A stretch of DNA of 64,000 nucleotides, from contig NZ_JAKNQH010000011.1 of NCBI RefSeq assembly GCF_022662305.1, positions 1 to 64,000 on the forward strand, in the 5' to 3' direction. The notes under the pieces were generated by a model. The model made no database searches. It saw nothing but the letters and a program-made list of their open reading frames with translations, and was not told where the DNA came from. The stretch's first letter is position 1, and every line of letters starts with the position of its first letter. This document shows positions 1 to 9,622 of the stretch, piece after piece. The translations under genes and the position numbers were made by a program. This DNA is from Sphingomonas sp. BAUL-RG-20F-R05-02. GTDB taxonomy: Bacteria; Pseudomonadota; Alphaproteobacteria; Sphingomonadales; Sphingomonadaceae.

Positions 1-26
1 CCACACATCGTCAAACTGTTTTTTCC

Positions 27-50
27 AACATTCCGAACTTTTTCCGTTCC
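27..50 (-). promoter_or_regulatory. Candidate EcfG-type promoter reading out of the left edge
   Basis: On the minus strand the sequence reads GGAAC, 16 bases, then GTT. This matches the known -35/-10 spacing of alphaproteobacterial general-stress (EcfG) promoters. It would drive a gene lying left of the window. The call rests on two short elements only, and the consensus C before GTT is a T here. Confidence 0.35.
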
Positions 51-125
51 CTGCCCACGGACCAGAGCTAAACGTTTGCTCGACCGCAACTCCGCCCCGG
101 GACATGTCCGACGCCTGAGGGCGCG

Positions 126-2528
126 CTACTCCTGCTGTTCAGCCTTTGGTTCGGACGGGGACGTCAGAAGTTCCAGGCGCTGCGCGACGGTGCCGATATC
201 AATGCTCTCTTCCCGCAGCCGACGCAGCACGGCTTTAAACACGTTGCTTCGCGCCCCGTAGGAAGCGCGCGGCCCACTCACATGGGCGAAGCTGTTGAAT
301 ACGATGCGCCCGTCGACGATTGAGTCGATGAAGATCGAAGGCGGTGGTGCAGAGAGGATCGCTTTCTCCTCGGTGTAGGCTTCCAGCACGATTCGTTCGA
401 CGGCGTCGACATCCGTACCGAGCGGCACCGAAAACTGGATCTGCACGCGCCCGAGCGGGCCGGTGAGCGTCTTGTTGAGGACCGACTTGGTAATGAGCTC
501 GGAATTCGGCACGATCAGTGTCGAATGGTCGCCAAGCTCGATCGCCGTGGATCGCACACTGATTCGCTTCACATCGCCTTCGTCAGTTCCAACACGCACA
601 AGATCGCCGATCTTGATCGGGCGTTCAGCAAGCAGGATCAGGCCGGAGACAAAGTTCTGCGTGATCGCCTGAAGGCCAAAACCGATACCGACGGACAGCG
701 CCGATAGCAGCAACGCGATACGCTCGACGCCGATCCCGAGCGATGAGAGCGCCCACAGTACGGCCAGCGCGACACCGAGATAGCGGATCACGAGGCTGAC
801 CGAGTTACGGCTAGACCCATCGAGATCGGTCGCGGGCAGGTAGCGGTTCTCGAGCCAGCCCATCAGACCACGCACCAGGGCAAGCCCGACGAACAGCACC
901 ACGACGCCACGCAGGATCACGCCAGGCGAGATCGCTACCCCGCCGATTTCCAGCCCTTGCGTAAGCGTGCCGAGGCGGCCGAACAGCGTCCCAATGCCGC
1001 CGCCTGTTCCAAACGGCGACAGCAACAGCCCGAGTGCGACGACGACCAGTGCGAGTCGCAGAAAGCCGGACAACAGGATGCCGAACTGCTCTACCACGCT
1101 GCCGCGCACCCCGAAGGCACGGGTGAAGGTCAGGCCCACCCGACTGCTGCGTACGAACACAGTTGTCGAGAAATCGTCGACGGCCTTGGTCATGAGGTAC
1201 AACGCGCAGCCCAACACCGCCGTCCATCCCAGAAAGCGGCCGACGAATACGCTGAAACCGACATAACCGAGCACCAGCGCGATCAAGGCGCCCGCTACCG
1301 CCACCCATAGGATCAGCATCGCCGCGCCCAGCGTCGCACTCACCGACAGACTGTTCGCATCTTCCTGATCGAGCCGCTGCCCACGCAACCGCCCAAGCGA
1401 GAGCAACAAAGCGCCGACCAGCAGAAGGTGGAGCATGGCACTTACCGCTTCGGTCAACACGATCGCGGCACCGCTGGCGCCGATCGCGGTGTTGAAAGCA
1501 TCCACGACGATGCTCACGCCAGCCAGCCCGGCGAGCAGCAGCGACAGCGGGCGCAGACGCCGCGCGGTTTCGTCGTCGATCGGCGCGATCCGCCACGAGG
1601 ACTGGCTGCGCATCAGCACCGCGCCGGTCACGGCTGCGCTAAAGCCCGCGTATCCGCCCGCGACCACCAATGCGTCGAGCAGACTGCTCCAGCGGCTCGG
1701 CAGCAACCCGGCCCAGCGCATGCCCTGCACCACCGCCACCGCCGCCAACAAAGGCGACAACGTGCCGGTCGCGACCCGCCACAACGCGTTTGCGGACCGG
1801 CGCAGGCGGTGGCCGGGTGCGTCCTCAATCAGGTATGATTGGCCTGCACGGCGGGTCGCACGACGCAATGGGAACAGGATCGTGATCGCGAGCGCCAGTC
1901 CGACAAACGCCTGCCATGGCCAGCCACCACGCCACTGCGCACGAATTTGCGTGCCGCCTTGCGACAGGAACAGACTGGTGCGCCGGACATCGCGCGGCAC
2001 CGCCGCGATGACGTTGGCCCAGAAGGACGGGGTAAGCGGCGAATCGACGCGGGTGGCGAGCGTCTGGCCGAACTGTTCAGCCTGGCTGCGGTCGATCTCG
2101 TCGAGCAGTTGCTGCGCCTCGACATCGGCAAGCTTGGCACGGCGCATCGCGACGTCGATCGTGCGCTGCTGCCGCGTCAGACTGGCCCGCTGGTTGTGCA
2201 GCTCCGGCGCTTCACCACCGCCCGACGGAGCGCCGCCGAGCTCGGTCAACCGCGCCTGCACCAGAGTCAGTTGATCCTCCAGCGCGCCGGCGGCATCGCG
2301 CGCGCTTTGCTGCGATTTCATCGCGCTCGTGCGCAGATCCTTGCGCTTCTCATCATCGACGCGGGTATCCAGAGCCCGGTCGACTGCACCGAGATCGTGT
2401 TCGGCCTGGCCGATCTGCGCCACGGTCGCGGCGAGCGGCGGCGTTTGCGCCGACGCGGGCACGCCGATCAGGATCAGCGACAGCGCGCACAGCAGCCACC
2501 GTATCGTCACGCGTACAGGTCGTCGCAA
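126..2528 (-). CDS. MscS-family mechanosensitive channel with DUF3772-like N-terminal region
   Basis: Predicted inner-membrane mechanosensitive channel that releases solutes on hypo-osmotic shock. After a signal peptide ending near ASA-QT there is a coiled, periplasmic-looking N-terminal region of about 200 residues, then many membrane segments, then the conserved MscS pore helix and beta domain (GIGFGLQAITQNFVSGLILL followed by ERPIKIGD). The architecture resembles large MscK/DUF3772-type channels rather than small MscS. I chose the TTG at 2528 because AAGGAGG sits five bases upstream and the protein then begins directly with a signal peptide. A longer TTG start (2618) adds 30 residues without a visible ribosome site; a GTG at 2510 is also possible. 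About 800 residues. Confidence 0.85.
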   Translation of the reverse strand: MRRPVRVTIRWLLCALSLILIGVPASAQTPPLAATVAQIGQAEHDLGAVDRALDTRVDDEKRKDLRTSAMKSQQSARDAAGALEDQLTLVQARLTELGGAPSGGGEAPELHNQRASLTRQQRTIDVAMRRAKLADVEAQQLLDEIDRSQAEQFGQTLATRVDSPLTPSFWANVIAAVPRDVRRTSLFLSQGGTQIRAQWRGGWPWQAFVGLALAITILFPLRRATRRAGQSYLIEDAPGHRLRRSANALWRVATGTLSPLLAAVAVVQGMRWAGLLPSRWSSLLDALVVAGGYAGFSAAVTGAVLMRSQSSWRIAPIDDETARRLRPLSLLLAGLAGVSIVVDAFNTAIGASGAAIVLTEAVSAMLHLLLVGALLLSLGRLRGQRLDQEDANSLSVSATLGAAMLILWVAVAGALIALVLGYVGFSVFVGRFLGWTAVLGCALYLMTKAVDDFSTTVFVRSSRVGLTFTRAFGVRGSVVEQFGILLSGFLRLALVVVALGLLLSPFGTGGGIGTLFGRLGTLTQGLEIGGVAISPGVILRGVVVLFVGLALVRGLMGWLENRYLPATDLDGSSRNSVSLVIRYLGVALAVLWALSSLGIGVERIALLLSALSVGIGFGLQAITQNFVSGLILLAERPIKIGDLVRVGTDEGDVKRISVRSTAIELGDHSTLIVPNSELITKSVLNKTLTGPLGRVQIQFSVPLGTDVDAVERIVLEAYTEEKAILSAPPPSIFIDSIVDGRIVFNSFAHVSGPRASYGARSNVFKAVLRRLREESIDIGTVAQRLELLTSPSEPKAEQQE

Positions 2529-2703
2529 TCGCGCCTCCTTGCCACCCGAACCAGAGCAGCGGCTCCGGACAGGAGCCAGGAAGGATACTGCCAGAAAGAT
2601 GTGGATGCCCCGTATCAAACCGCCCCTGCCGACTCAACGTGTGCGGGCCGCTGCATTCAACCCCGCCCCCTAGCCTGCTAACGCTTTGACCCGCGACCGA
2701 CCC

Positions 2704-3468
2704 TTAGCCCGCGTGCTTCTCGGATGCGCGCAGCCGCGCGACCTCCGATCGTATTGTCGTTGCTATTGTCGCGGGCGTCAGGTCATGGCGCGCACTGCCG
2801 GGAAACAGCACGGTCGTGACGTCGCCGCCGATACTTTCCATCGGATCGACGACTTGCGTACACCGTCCCTTGCGGTCACGCGCGGCGCAGAGTTCACGCC
2901 CGAGCGCACGATGCAGCGCGAGCGATCCTTCGCCAAGCTTCTCGAAGGGGCCGGTGTCGGCGACGATCACGGGCACAGTGACGCCGTGATAGGTCACGTA
3001 CCCGAAATCACCGGTACGCACGCCCGTCAGGGCGGTAAACCTGCCCCGCACATCACGCGGACCCGCCCATGGAATCACCACATAAGGCACCGCATCGGCG
3101 TCGACCGGCACCTCCCCGCCTTTACCGTCCGGAAGCATCAGCGAGGTCGGACATTGATCCATTGCGCCATGATTCGGGCTACAGGCGAACGGCGAGCCAT
3201 CGAGATCAACCGCGAGCTTCGACACATAGACGATCGCGCCATCCGCCCGTCGCCGCAGCATCGTCACCGCGTTGGGATCATTGCGACACCCGTGCACTGC
3301 GTGCCCGTAGAACGTATCGGTCCGGTCGCACACGCCGAACTCGCGGCGATACGCTTCGTCGATCACCACACCCGCGGCAACGCCGGCCGAGCCCGTCACG
3401 GGCGCACCGCAGACGGGCGTGATCGCACACGTGGCGAGGATCACCGCGAGAACACCGGATTTCAACAT
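2704..3468 (-). CDS. Secreted GH75 chitosanase-like protein
   Basis: Predicted exported protein of 254 residues with a signal peptide of about 22 residues. The pattern VDADAVPYVVIP, then GDFGYV, VIVADTGP and GEGSLALHRALG matches the core of glycoside hydrolase family 75 (chitosanase-type) proteins, in which the aspartate of the ADTGP segment lies in the active-site region. Substrate in this organism is unknown; many bacterial members are uncharacterised. ATG start chosen because AAGGA lies seven bases upstream; a TTG two codons earlier is possible. The downstream MscS gene is on the same strand but 176 bases away. Confidence 0.6.
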   Translation of the reverse strand: MLKSGVLAVILATCAITPVCGAPVTGSAGVAAGVVIDEAYRREFGVCDRTDTFYGHAVHGCRNDPNAVTMLRRRADGAIVYVSKLAVDLDGSPFACSPNHGAMDQCPTSLMLPDGKGGEVPVDADAVPYVVIPWAGPRDVRGRFTALTGVRTGDFGYVTYHGVTVPVIVADTGPFEKLGEGSLALHRALGRELCAARDRKGRCTQVVDPMESIGGDVTTVLFPGSARHDLTPATIATTIRSEVARLRASEKHAG

Positions 3469-3611
3469 GCACAATCCTTCGGGAAATGGTCACTTGAGAA
3501 CTGCCGTGCAAGCATATGGCTCCGCAACGCGAACACGCCACCGCGATGTTCAAGCGTTTGTTAACCATGACTTGCGACAAGAGCGGCAACACCCTCTTGA
3601 TCGAGAAACCC

Positions 3612-4616
3612 ATGCCGCAGCGCCGTCCTGTCCTTGCCGCCGCGCTGATCGTCCGAGACGAGGCGCGCTGCATCGCGCGTTGCCTCGACAGCGTTGCGCC
3701 TTGGGTCGATCGCATGGTTGTGCTGGACACAGGCTCAACCGACGACACCCCCGCCATCGCCCGCAGCGCGGGGGCGGAGGTGCACCACATGACGTGGCCG
3801 GACAGTTTCGCGGTCGCTCGCAATCAGGCGCTTGCGCTCGCCGACGCCGACTTCAATCTCGTGCTCGACGCCGACGAGTGGCTCAACAGCGGTGGCGAAC
3901 ACCTTCGCGCATGGTGCGCGGGTCCGCCCCGGCTTGGTCGCGTGTGTATCCATAGCGATGCCGAAGGAGCATCCACCACGCGCAATTGGATCACGCGCGT
4001 ACTGCCACGCGGCACGCGCTATCAAGGCCGCGTGCATGAGCAGGTCGCCTCCGATCTGCCGCGCGCGCGAATCGACCTGCATCTTGGCCACGACGGCTAT
4101 CTCGACGCGCAGATCACCGGCAAGCATGGCCGCAACCACGCGTTGCTGCTCGGCGACCTCAGCGAACGCCCAAACGACCCGTACCTGCTTTACCAGCTCG
4201 GCAAGGATGCCGACATGCGCGCGGACCGAGCTGACGCCTGCACCCACTATGCGCTGGCGCTGGCGGTGACTCCCGCCGATGCCAATTGGCGGCACGAACT
4301 CGTCGTCTGCGCGCTACAGGCTCTGTCCAGGGCGGGGCGCTTGCAGGATGCGCTCGACCTCGCCGATGCCGAATTAGGCAATTGGGCGCAATCGCCCGAC
4401 TTCTTCTTCGTGCTTGGCGATGTGCTGCTCGAGCAGGCGATTGCCGATCCCCGACAAGCGATCGGCAAATGGCTACCGCTGGCGAGCGGTGCATGGGAGC
4501 GCTGCCTTGCGATTGGCGAGCGGCCAGCACTGGAAGGCAGCGTAGCCGGGCGCGGCAGCCACCTTGCCGCGCATAATCTGGGTGTCGTGCGCTCACAGCT
4601 GGCGGTGCTGGGATGA
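3612..4616 (+). CDS. Family 2 glycosyltransferase with TPR-like C-terminal region
   Basis: The N-terminal 100 residues are a GT-A fold family 2 glycosyltransferase: LIVRDEARCIARCLDS (nucleotide-binding start), VVLDTGSTDDT, and the metal-binding DXD at LVLDADEW. The C-terminal half is helical and alanine/leucine-rich, resembling degenerate TPRs. It resembles the WaaE/SunS-like group that glycosylates lipid A core or peptides; acceptor unknown. First gene of a three-gene glycosylation cluster; its stop overlaps the next start by four bases (ATGA), so the two are translationally coupled. The start is uncertain: the ATG at 3612 has GAGAAA upstream, and in-frame starts extend back to 3516. Confidence 0.75.
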   Translation: MPQRRPVLAAALIVRDEARCIARCLDSVAPWVDRMVVLDTGSTDDTPAIARSAGAEVHHMTWPDSFAVARNQALALADADFNLVLDADEWLNSGGEHLRAWCAGPPRLGRVCIHSDAEGASTTRNWITRVLPRGTRYQGRVHEQVASDLPRARIDLHLGHDGYLDAQITGKHGRNHALLLGDLSERPNDPYLLYQLGKDADMRADRADACTHYALALAVTPADANWRHELVVCALQALSRAGRLQDALDLADAELGNWAQSPDFFFVLGDVLLEQAIADPRQAIGKWLPLASGAWERCLAIGERPALEGSVAGRGSHLAAHNLGVVRSQLAVLG

Positions 4617-6850
4617 GCGGAACGGACACCATCTTCGCCAAGGCGAAACGCGCCGAGCGGCGTGGCGATGTGGCGGAAGCGCGGCGCCTCCTTGAGGAGG
4701 TACTGGCGCGCTACCCAGGCAACCGCAAGGCGGTCGAGGGATTAGCCCGCCTCGCCCCCCCGGACAACGACAACGCCGTTCTGCAAGCCGGCGTAGCGGC
4801 GGTCTCGGCCAGCTATGCACGGGGCGAGCACGCGCAGGCAGCCCGAGACACCGAGGCGCTGATCGCGCGCTTCCCACACGTGACGGCGCTGCACGGGGTA
4901 GCCGGCGCCGCGTATCTTGGCGTCGGCGATGCCGCGCGTGCCGAGGCGGCGTTCCGCGCCGTGCTTGCAGCGCAACCTGACGATGCGGTCATTCACACCA
5001 ATCTCGGGGTTGCGTTGCGGCGGCAGGAGCGGCTCGCGGAAGCCGAGGATTGCCATCGCCGCGCCTTCGCCCTCCGGCCCAATTTGGTCGAGGCGCACTA
5101 TAATTTCGCAAATCTACTCGGTGCGCAGGGCCGCGACGATGAGGCGATAGCTGCCTACCACACCACGTTGGCGCTGCGGCCCGATCATGCCGACGCGCTC
5201 TACAATCTCGGCAACCTGCTGCGTGAGCGGCGCGCGTTCGGCAAAGCGGCCGCCTTCTATTCGCGGGCACTGGCGATACGGCCGGATCATGCGGATACCC
5301 TGACCAATCTCGGCTATGCGCACCTTGAGATGGGCGCTCGCGACGCTGCCGTCGCGGCTTTCCGGCAGGCGGTCGCGGTCACACCGGACGTGGTGCCGTC
5401 GCTCGTCAACCTCGGCACCGCCCTTTCGCTGGCCGGGGCGCTGGAGGAGGCCCATGCCACCTTCACGCACGCACTGGCGCTGCACCCCGACGATACCGCC
5501 TTGCGCGCACAGACATTGAGTCTCGACGCGCATCTGTGCGACTGGTCCGGGCGCGACACATTCGCCGCCCTGCCTATCGAACCTGCGTCTGGCGTCGAGC
5601 CGATCGCGCCGTTCACCGCGCTGCCGTTCGAGGACGATCCCGCGCGAAGCCTGGCGAGGGCGCGCGTTTTCGCCGCAGCTCTGCCCCACGAAGCGGACAT
5701 CGCTTTGACGCCACCGCTGCCGGGCGCCAGAATCCGGCTCGGGTATTTCTCCGCCGATTTTCACGATCACGCGACCATCCACCTGCTCGCCGGCCTGCTG
5801 CGCGAGCATGACCGGAGCCGCTTCGAGATCCACGCCTACAGTTTCGGCGCCGACACAGATGAAGGCTTGCGCCAGCACGTATCGACGTACCTTGACGGTT
5901 TCCACGATCTGCACGCGCTCACCGATGCACAGGCGGTCGCTCTGGCGCGCAGCCACGCGCTCGATATCGCGATTGACCTGAAGGGCCATACCCGCGACGC
6001 ACGCTCCGGCCTGTTCGCACGGCGGATGGCGCCGGTGCAGATCGGCTATCTCGGCTATCCCGGGTCAATCGGCGCGGATTTCCTCGACTACATCATCGCC
6101 GATGCGACGGTGATCCCGCCCGACGACGGCGCGCATTATAGCGAGCGTGTCATCCGCCTGCCGGGCAGCTACCAGCCGAACGACGACCGTCGTCCGATCG
6201 GCCCACGCCCTGCGGACCGCACCGCGGTCGGCCTGCCGGCGGCCGGCTTCGTGTTCTGCTGCTTCAACCAGCACTGGAAGATCGGCCCGCACGAATGGGC
6301 GATCTGGATGCGGCTGCTGTGCGCGGTTGAAGGCAGCGTGCTGTGGCTGATCCGCGGCAACGCCACTGCGGAAGCGAACCTGCGCAAGCAAGCGCAGGCG
6401 CGTGGCGTCGATCCCGAGCGACTGATCTTCGCCGCAAAGCTGCCGCATGCCGACCATCTCGCCCGTCAGGCCCATGCGGACCTGTTCCTCGATACTTTCG
6501 CGGTCAACGCACACACCACCGCCAGTGATGCGTTGTGGGGCGGCCTGCCTGTGCTCACCCTGATTGGCCGCCAGTTCGCCGCACGTGTCGCCGCGAGCCT
6601 GCTCACCGCGATTGACCTGCGCGATCTGATCGCGAAAACCGAGGCGGAGTATGAAGCGACCGCGCTCGACCTCGCCACGGATCCGGCGAAGCTGACGACG
6701 ATCAAGGCGCGGCTCGGCGCCAACCGCACCCGCGCGCCGCTGTTTGACACGCCTCGCTACGCCCGTGCGATCGAGGCGGCGTTCGAGAGCGCACACCGCC
6801 GCCGTCTCGACGGGCTGCTCCCCGCGCCGATTACGATAACACAAACTTAA
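4613..6850 (+). CDS. TPR protein with SPINDLY/OGT-type (GT41) glycosyltransferase domain
   Basis: A 745-residue protein. Residues about 20-310 are tandem TPRs of about 34 residues with repeated A-x-Y-x-x-x-L-x-x-x-P pattern and NLG motifs. Residues about 360-730 are a GT41 O-GlcNAc-transferase-like catalytic region: DIAIDLKGHT, VQIGYLGYPGS, FNQHWKIGPHEW with the nucleotide-contacting lysine, DLFLDT, and SDALWGGLPVLT. The usual NGGTT segment reads NAHTT here. Such bacterial enzymes transfer sugars to protein serine/threonine, for example flagellin or surface proteins; the target here is unknown. Coupled by an ATGA overlap to the upstream GT2 gene and followed 57 bases later by another glycosyltransferase. 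Confidence 0.82.
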   Translation: MSGTDTIFAKAKRAERRGDVAEARRLLEEVLARYPGNRKAVEGLARLAPPDNDNAVLQAGVAAVSASYARGEHAQAARDTEALIARFPHVTALHGVAGAAYLGVGDAARAEAAFRAVLAAQPDDAVIHTNLGVALRRQERLAEAEDCHRRAFALRPNLVEAHYNFANLLGAQGRDDEAIAAYHTTLALRPDHADALYNLGNLLRERRAFGKAAAFYSRALAIRPDHADTLTNLGYAHLEMGARDAAVAAFRQAVAVTPDVVPSLVNLGTALSLAGALEEAHATFTHALALHPDDTALRAQTLSLDAHLCDWSGRDTFAALPIEPASGVEPIAPFTALPFEDDPARSLARARVFAAALPHEADIALTPPLPGARIRLGYFSADFHDHATIHLLAGLLREHDRSRFEIHAYSFGADTDEGLRQHVSTYLDGFHDLHALTDAQAVALARSHALDIAIDLKGHTRDARSGLFARRMAPVQIGYLGYPGSIGADFLDYIIADATVIPPDDGAHYSERVIRLPGSYQPNDDRRPIGPRPADRTAVGLPAAGFVFCCFNQHWKIGPHEWAIWMRLLCAVEGSVLWLIRGNATAEANLRKQAQARGVDPERLIFAAKLPHADHLARQAHADLFLDTFAVNAHTTASDALWGGLPVLTLIGRQFAARVAASLLTAIDLRDLIAKTEAEYEATALDLATDPAKLTTIKARLGANRTRAPLFDTPRYARAIEAAFESAHRRRLDGLLPAPITITQT

Positions 6851-6907
6851 ACATGCCTGTTTACCACTCGGCAAGCATCCGGTCCCGGCCAAGAAGGTAA
6901 CGCCGAC

Positions 6908-9154
6908 ATGATTCCAAAGCGCATTCACGTCATCTGGATCGGTGACGACGCAAAGCGGCCGGACAATTGCATCGAAACCTGGCGCGCCCTGCACCCGGAT
7001 TGGGAGTTTCGACTGTGGGGCAATCAGGATTTCGCCGCCACCGAATGGATCAACCGCGCCCATATGGACGCGATGTGGACGCGCGAACTCAACGGCGTCG
7101 CCGACATGATGCGTTGGGAAATCCTCTACCGCCACGGCGGCGTGCTGGTCGATGCCGACAGCATCTGCATCCGTCCGCTCGACGACTTTCTCCTCGAATG
7201 CGCCGCGTTCGCAGCGTGGGAGAACGAAGTCGCGCGTCCAGGGCTGATCGCTGCAGGCTATTTCGGATGCGAAGCCGGAAATCCGTTCGTCGGCCAGATC
7301 ATCAAGGACATCGCGGCCGAGACGACCGTTGTCGACCGCATGGCGTGGCAGAGCGTCGGTCCGCAGCGCCTGACCGACGCCTATCGCACGTACGGCTATA
7401 TCCGCCTGCGCATCTATCCGAGCCATTATTTCATCCCGGAGCATTTCACCGGCATCACCTATGACGGCCTCGATCCCGTCTACGCGCACCAACTCTGGGG
7501 GTCGACGCGCGGCGCTTACGACGTGATCCATCAGCAGGCGCTCTCCAGTGCCGCGACTGCCGTCACGCAACCGGTTGCTCCGGGGGTGGTGCAAGACCCG
7601 GATCTGGAAAATGGCCTGTTCCACCGTGTCTGGCTCGGCAACACGCCGATGCCGCCGCATTACGAAGCGTATTGGGCCGCATGGCAGCGGCAGTTCCCAG
7701 AGGCGCGCTTTATCACCTGGACCGACGCCGACGTGGCGACGCTGACCATTTCGCGCGACAAGATCGAGAAAATATCGGTTTTCTCCATGCGGGCTGATAT
7801 CGCACGCTACGAGATCCTCTATCGTTTCGGCGGCATCTACCTCGACTGCGACATCATGCCGTACCAGCATTTCGACGTCGCCGAGATGTCGCGCACGCTG
7901 ACCGTCTGCAATGAGGACGCCTCGACCGAATATTGCTCGGTCGGTTTTGTCGGTGCGCCGAAGGGCCACGCGATCTTCCGCGAACTGCTCGACCATATCA
8001 TGACGCATGACCTCGATGAGACGCGCACCAACGTTTCCACCGGGCCATGGCTGTTCGGCGCATTCCTGAAACGCCACGCGCACCGCCGGCTCGGAACCGA
8101 GGCGTTCTACCCCTATCTCTACGACCAGCCGCTGTCGGCAGTGCGCCGATGCACGCTGGGCAACAGTTTCGGCATCCACGTCTGGGGTGGCTCCTGGCTT
8201 CCCGCGCAGGCGCGCAAGGACAAGGCGATGGATCTGCTCGGCAAGGGTGATTTGCAAGAACCCGTCGCGATTCTTGCCGGGTATGATGATGAATGGTCGC
8301 AGGATGTCGGCCTGCTGATCGCCGGAATGCGCGAGATCCGCACCAGCAGCGTCGCCACCGCGGCAGTGCTGCATCAAGATATGTCGATCGACGCGGAAGA
8401 CCGGATCGCGTTTGAATTCGGCAAGGTCGTCGCCTGGCTGCTCGATTGTGACGACGATCGGATGGTCTGGCAGATCGGCGCGGCCGACGGCATGCTGGTC
8501 GACCCGCTACGCCCGGTGATGATCAACTACGATCCGCCGGCGGTGTTGCTGGAGCCGAATCCTTACATGTTCGCGGCGCTGGAGCGCGGATATCGCAACA
8601 ACCGCAACGCGCTGCTGCTGCCCTTCGCATATGGCACCGGTCCGGGCGAACTCATACTGAACGCCATCAATCCGACGCGGGTGGCGGAACTGGACCTGCC
8701 GCGCTGGGTGATCGGCCTGTCCTCCATCTACGACGACAAGAATGCGATCGGCGGCAAGACGGTCGATGAAGCAATGAAGTCGCGGATCCAGTCGTGCATC
8801 GACAAGATCGCAGTGCCGGTCGTCACCTATCAGGACGTATTGGCCAAAACTGGCGGACGCGCGGCGGACATCCTCGTCGTCGATGCCGAGGGCATGGATA
8901 AGGCGATCATCCTCGACATCCTTGATCACGGCGCGCTGCCGATGGTCATCCACTTCGAGATTCAGTGCCTCGAACCCGACGAACAGCGCGCGCTGCTGGC
9001 GGCACTGGAGGTGGACTATGTGGTGCTGCGCTTCGGTAACGACATGACCGCCTATCGCGCCGATGTGATCGAGGATTACGCGCGGACGCTGTATATCGAG
9101 CATGGCATGCCGACGATCTACAGCACGGGCCTGAAGATGCTGAACGGGCTCTAA
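6908..9154 (+). CDS. Trimodular protein: two GT32-like glycosyltransferase domains plus FkbM-like methyltransferase
   Basis: A 748-residue protein with three recognisable parts. Residues 1-220 are a GT32 (DXD sugar-binding) domain starting IPKRIHVIWIGDD with ELNGVADMMRWEILYRHGG and a VDAD metal site. Residues about 230-480 repeat this fold: FHRVWLGNTPMPP, RADIARYEILYRFGG and LDCD. Residues about 510-720 look like an FkbM-family SAM methyltransferase: a degenerate glycine motif (IGAADG), an acidic strand end (LLEPNP), and DILVVDAEGMD. It could add two sugars and methylate one of them; this is inference. Good ribosome site (AGAAGG, nine bases before ATG). Third gene of the glycosylation cluster. 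Confidence 0.75.
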   Translation: MIPKRIHVIWIGDDAKRPDNCIETWRALHPDWEFRLWGNQDFAATEWINRAHMDAMWTRELNGVADMMRWEILYRHGGVLVDADSICIRPLDDFLLECAAFAAWENEVARPGLIAAGYFGCEAGNPFVGQIIKDIAAETTVVDRMAWQSVGPQRLTDAYRTYGYIRLRIYPSHYFIPEHFTGITYDGLDPVYAHQLWGSTRGAYDVIHQQALSSAATAVTQPVAPGVVQDPDLENGLFHRVWLGNTPMPPHYEAYWAAWQRQFPEARFITWTDADVATLTISRDKIEKISVFSMRADIARYEILYRFGGIYLDCDIMPYQHFDVAEMSRTLTVCNEDASTEYCSVGFVGAPKGHAIFRELLDHIMTHDLDETRTNVSTGPWLFGAFLKRHAHRRLGTEAFYPYLYDQPLSAVRRCTLGNSFGIHVWGGSWLPAQARKDKAMDLLGKGDLQEPVAILAGYDDEWSQDVGLLIAGMREIRTSSVATAAVLHQDMSIDAEDRIAFEFGKVVAWLLDCDDDRMVWQIGAADGMLVDPLRPVMINYDPPAVLLEPNPYMFAALERGYRNNRNALLLPFAYGTGPGELILNAINPTRVAELDLPRWVIGLSSIYDDKNAIGGKTVDEAMKSRIQSCIDKIAVPVVTYQDVLAKTGGRAADILVVDAEGMDKAIILDILDHGALPMVIHFEIQCLEPDEQRALLAALEVDYVVLRFGNDMTAYRADVIEDYARTLYIEHGMPTIYSTGLKMLNGL

Positions 9155-9496
9155 CCGGCGTCTGGTCGTAGCGGCGATACGCCGCGACCAGAGTAAGCGG
9201 GCTACTGTACGGAAAGCGCCAAACGGGTGGCGAGCAGATCGGAATGGATGTTCGGCAGGCTTGTGGATCGACGGTTGCATCAGCATCGTATCGACCGACT
9301 GGCCAGCTTTAGCGCGGACAGGTTCGATCCCCATCTCGATCCGGGCCACCACTCCCGCAAATCGACGCGGCGCCATAGCGAGGCGGTCAGTCCGAAGAAA
9401 ACGCCAGACTTCGGAACGATCCAGCAGGGTAGCAGGTGCTCTCCGGGGGTCGTTCCTTGAACGATCCCCGAGAGACTGCAAGCACATGAGAAGTGC
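9155..9496. other. Gene-free stretch between the glycosyltransferase cluster and the island
   Basis: No convincing gene. A bulged GC-rich hairpin (9162-9191, arms CTGGTCG and CGACCAG) follows the stop of the trimodular gene and may end its transcription, although no U-tract follows. Short open frames on both strands here have no family signature and no ribosome site. Confidence 0.5.
9444..9470 (-). terminator. Hairpin, probably the original tRNA-Leu terminator
   Basis: An 11-bp stem (one G-U pair) with a five-base loop sits 26 bases outside the left attachment repeat. If the island is removed, it lies just downstream of the tRNA-Leu 3' end on the minus strand, where a terminator would be expected. 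It lacks a strong U-tract. Confidence 0.4.
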
Positions 9497-9515
9497 TGGT
9501 GCCCAGAAGAGGACT
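9497..9515. repeat. Left attachment repeat (attL)
   Basis: TGGTGCCCAGAAGAGGACT, identical to 24187-24205. It is the reverse complement of the 3' end of tRNA-Leu including CCA, and marks the distal junction of the island. Bases on both sides differ from the other copy. Confidence 0.85.
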
Positions 9516-9622
9516 GTGTCACCAGAGCCGAAAAGTGGCGGTTTTGCTTGGTAAACTGCACAACATCCGCTCCGTTTTTGTACGTATGCTTGTACCTAGT
9601 CAAGGCTTGTGCAATACGGTTA

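Noticed and set aside
6065..8377. 770-codon minus-strand frame
   Set aside because: Antisense to the GT41 and trimodular glycosyltransferase genes, with no family motif.
9227..9487. Frames on both strands between the glycosyltransferase cluster and attL
   Set aside because: No homology signal, no ribosome sites; perhaps a decayed gene but nothing supports a name.
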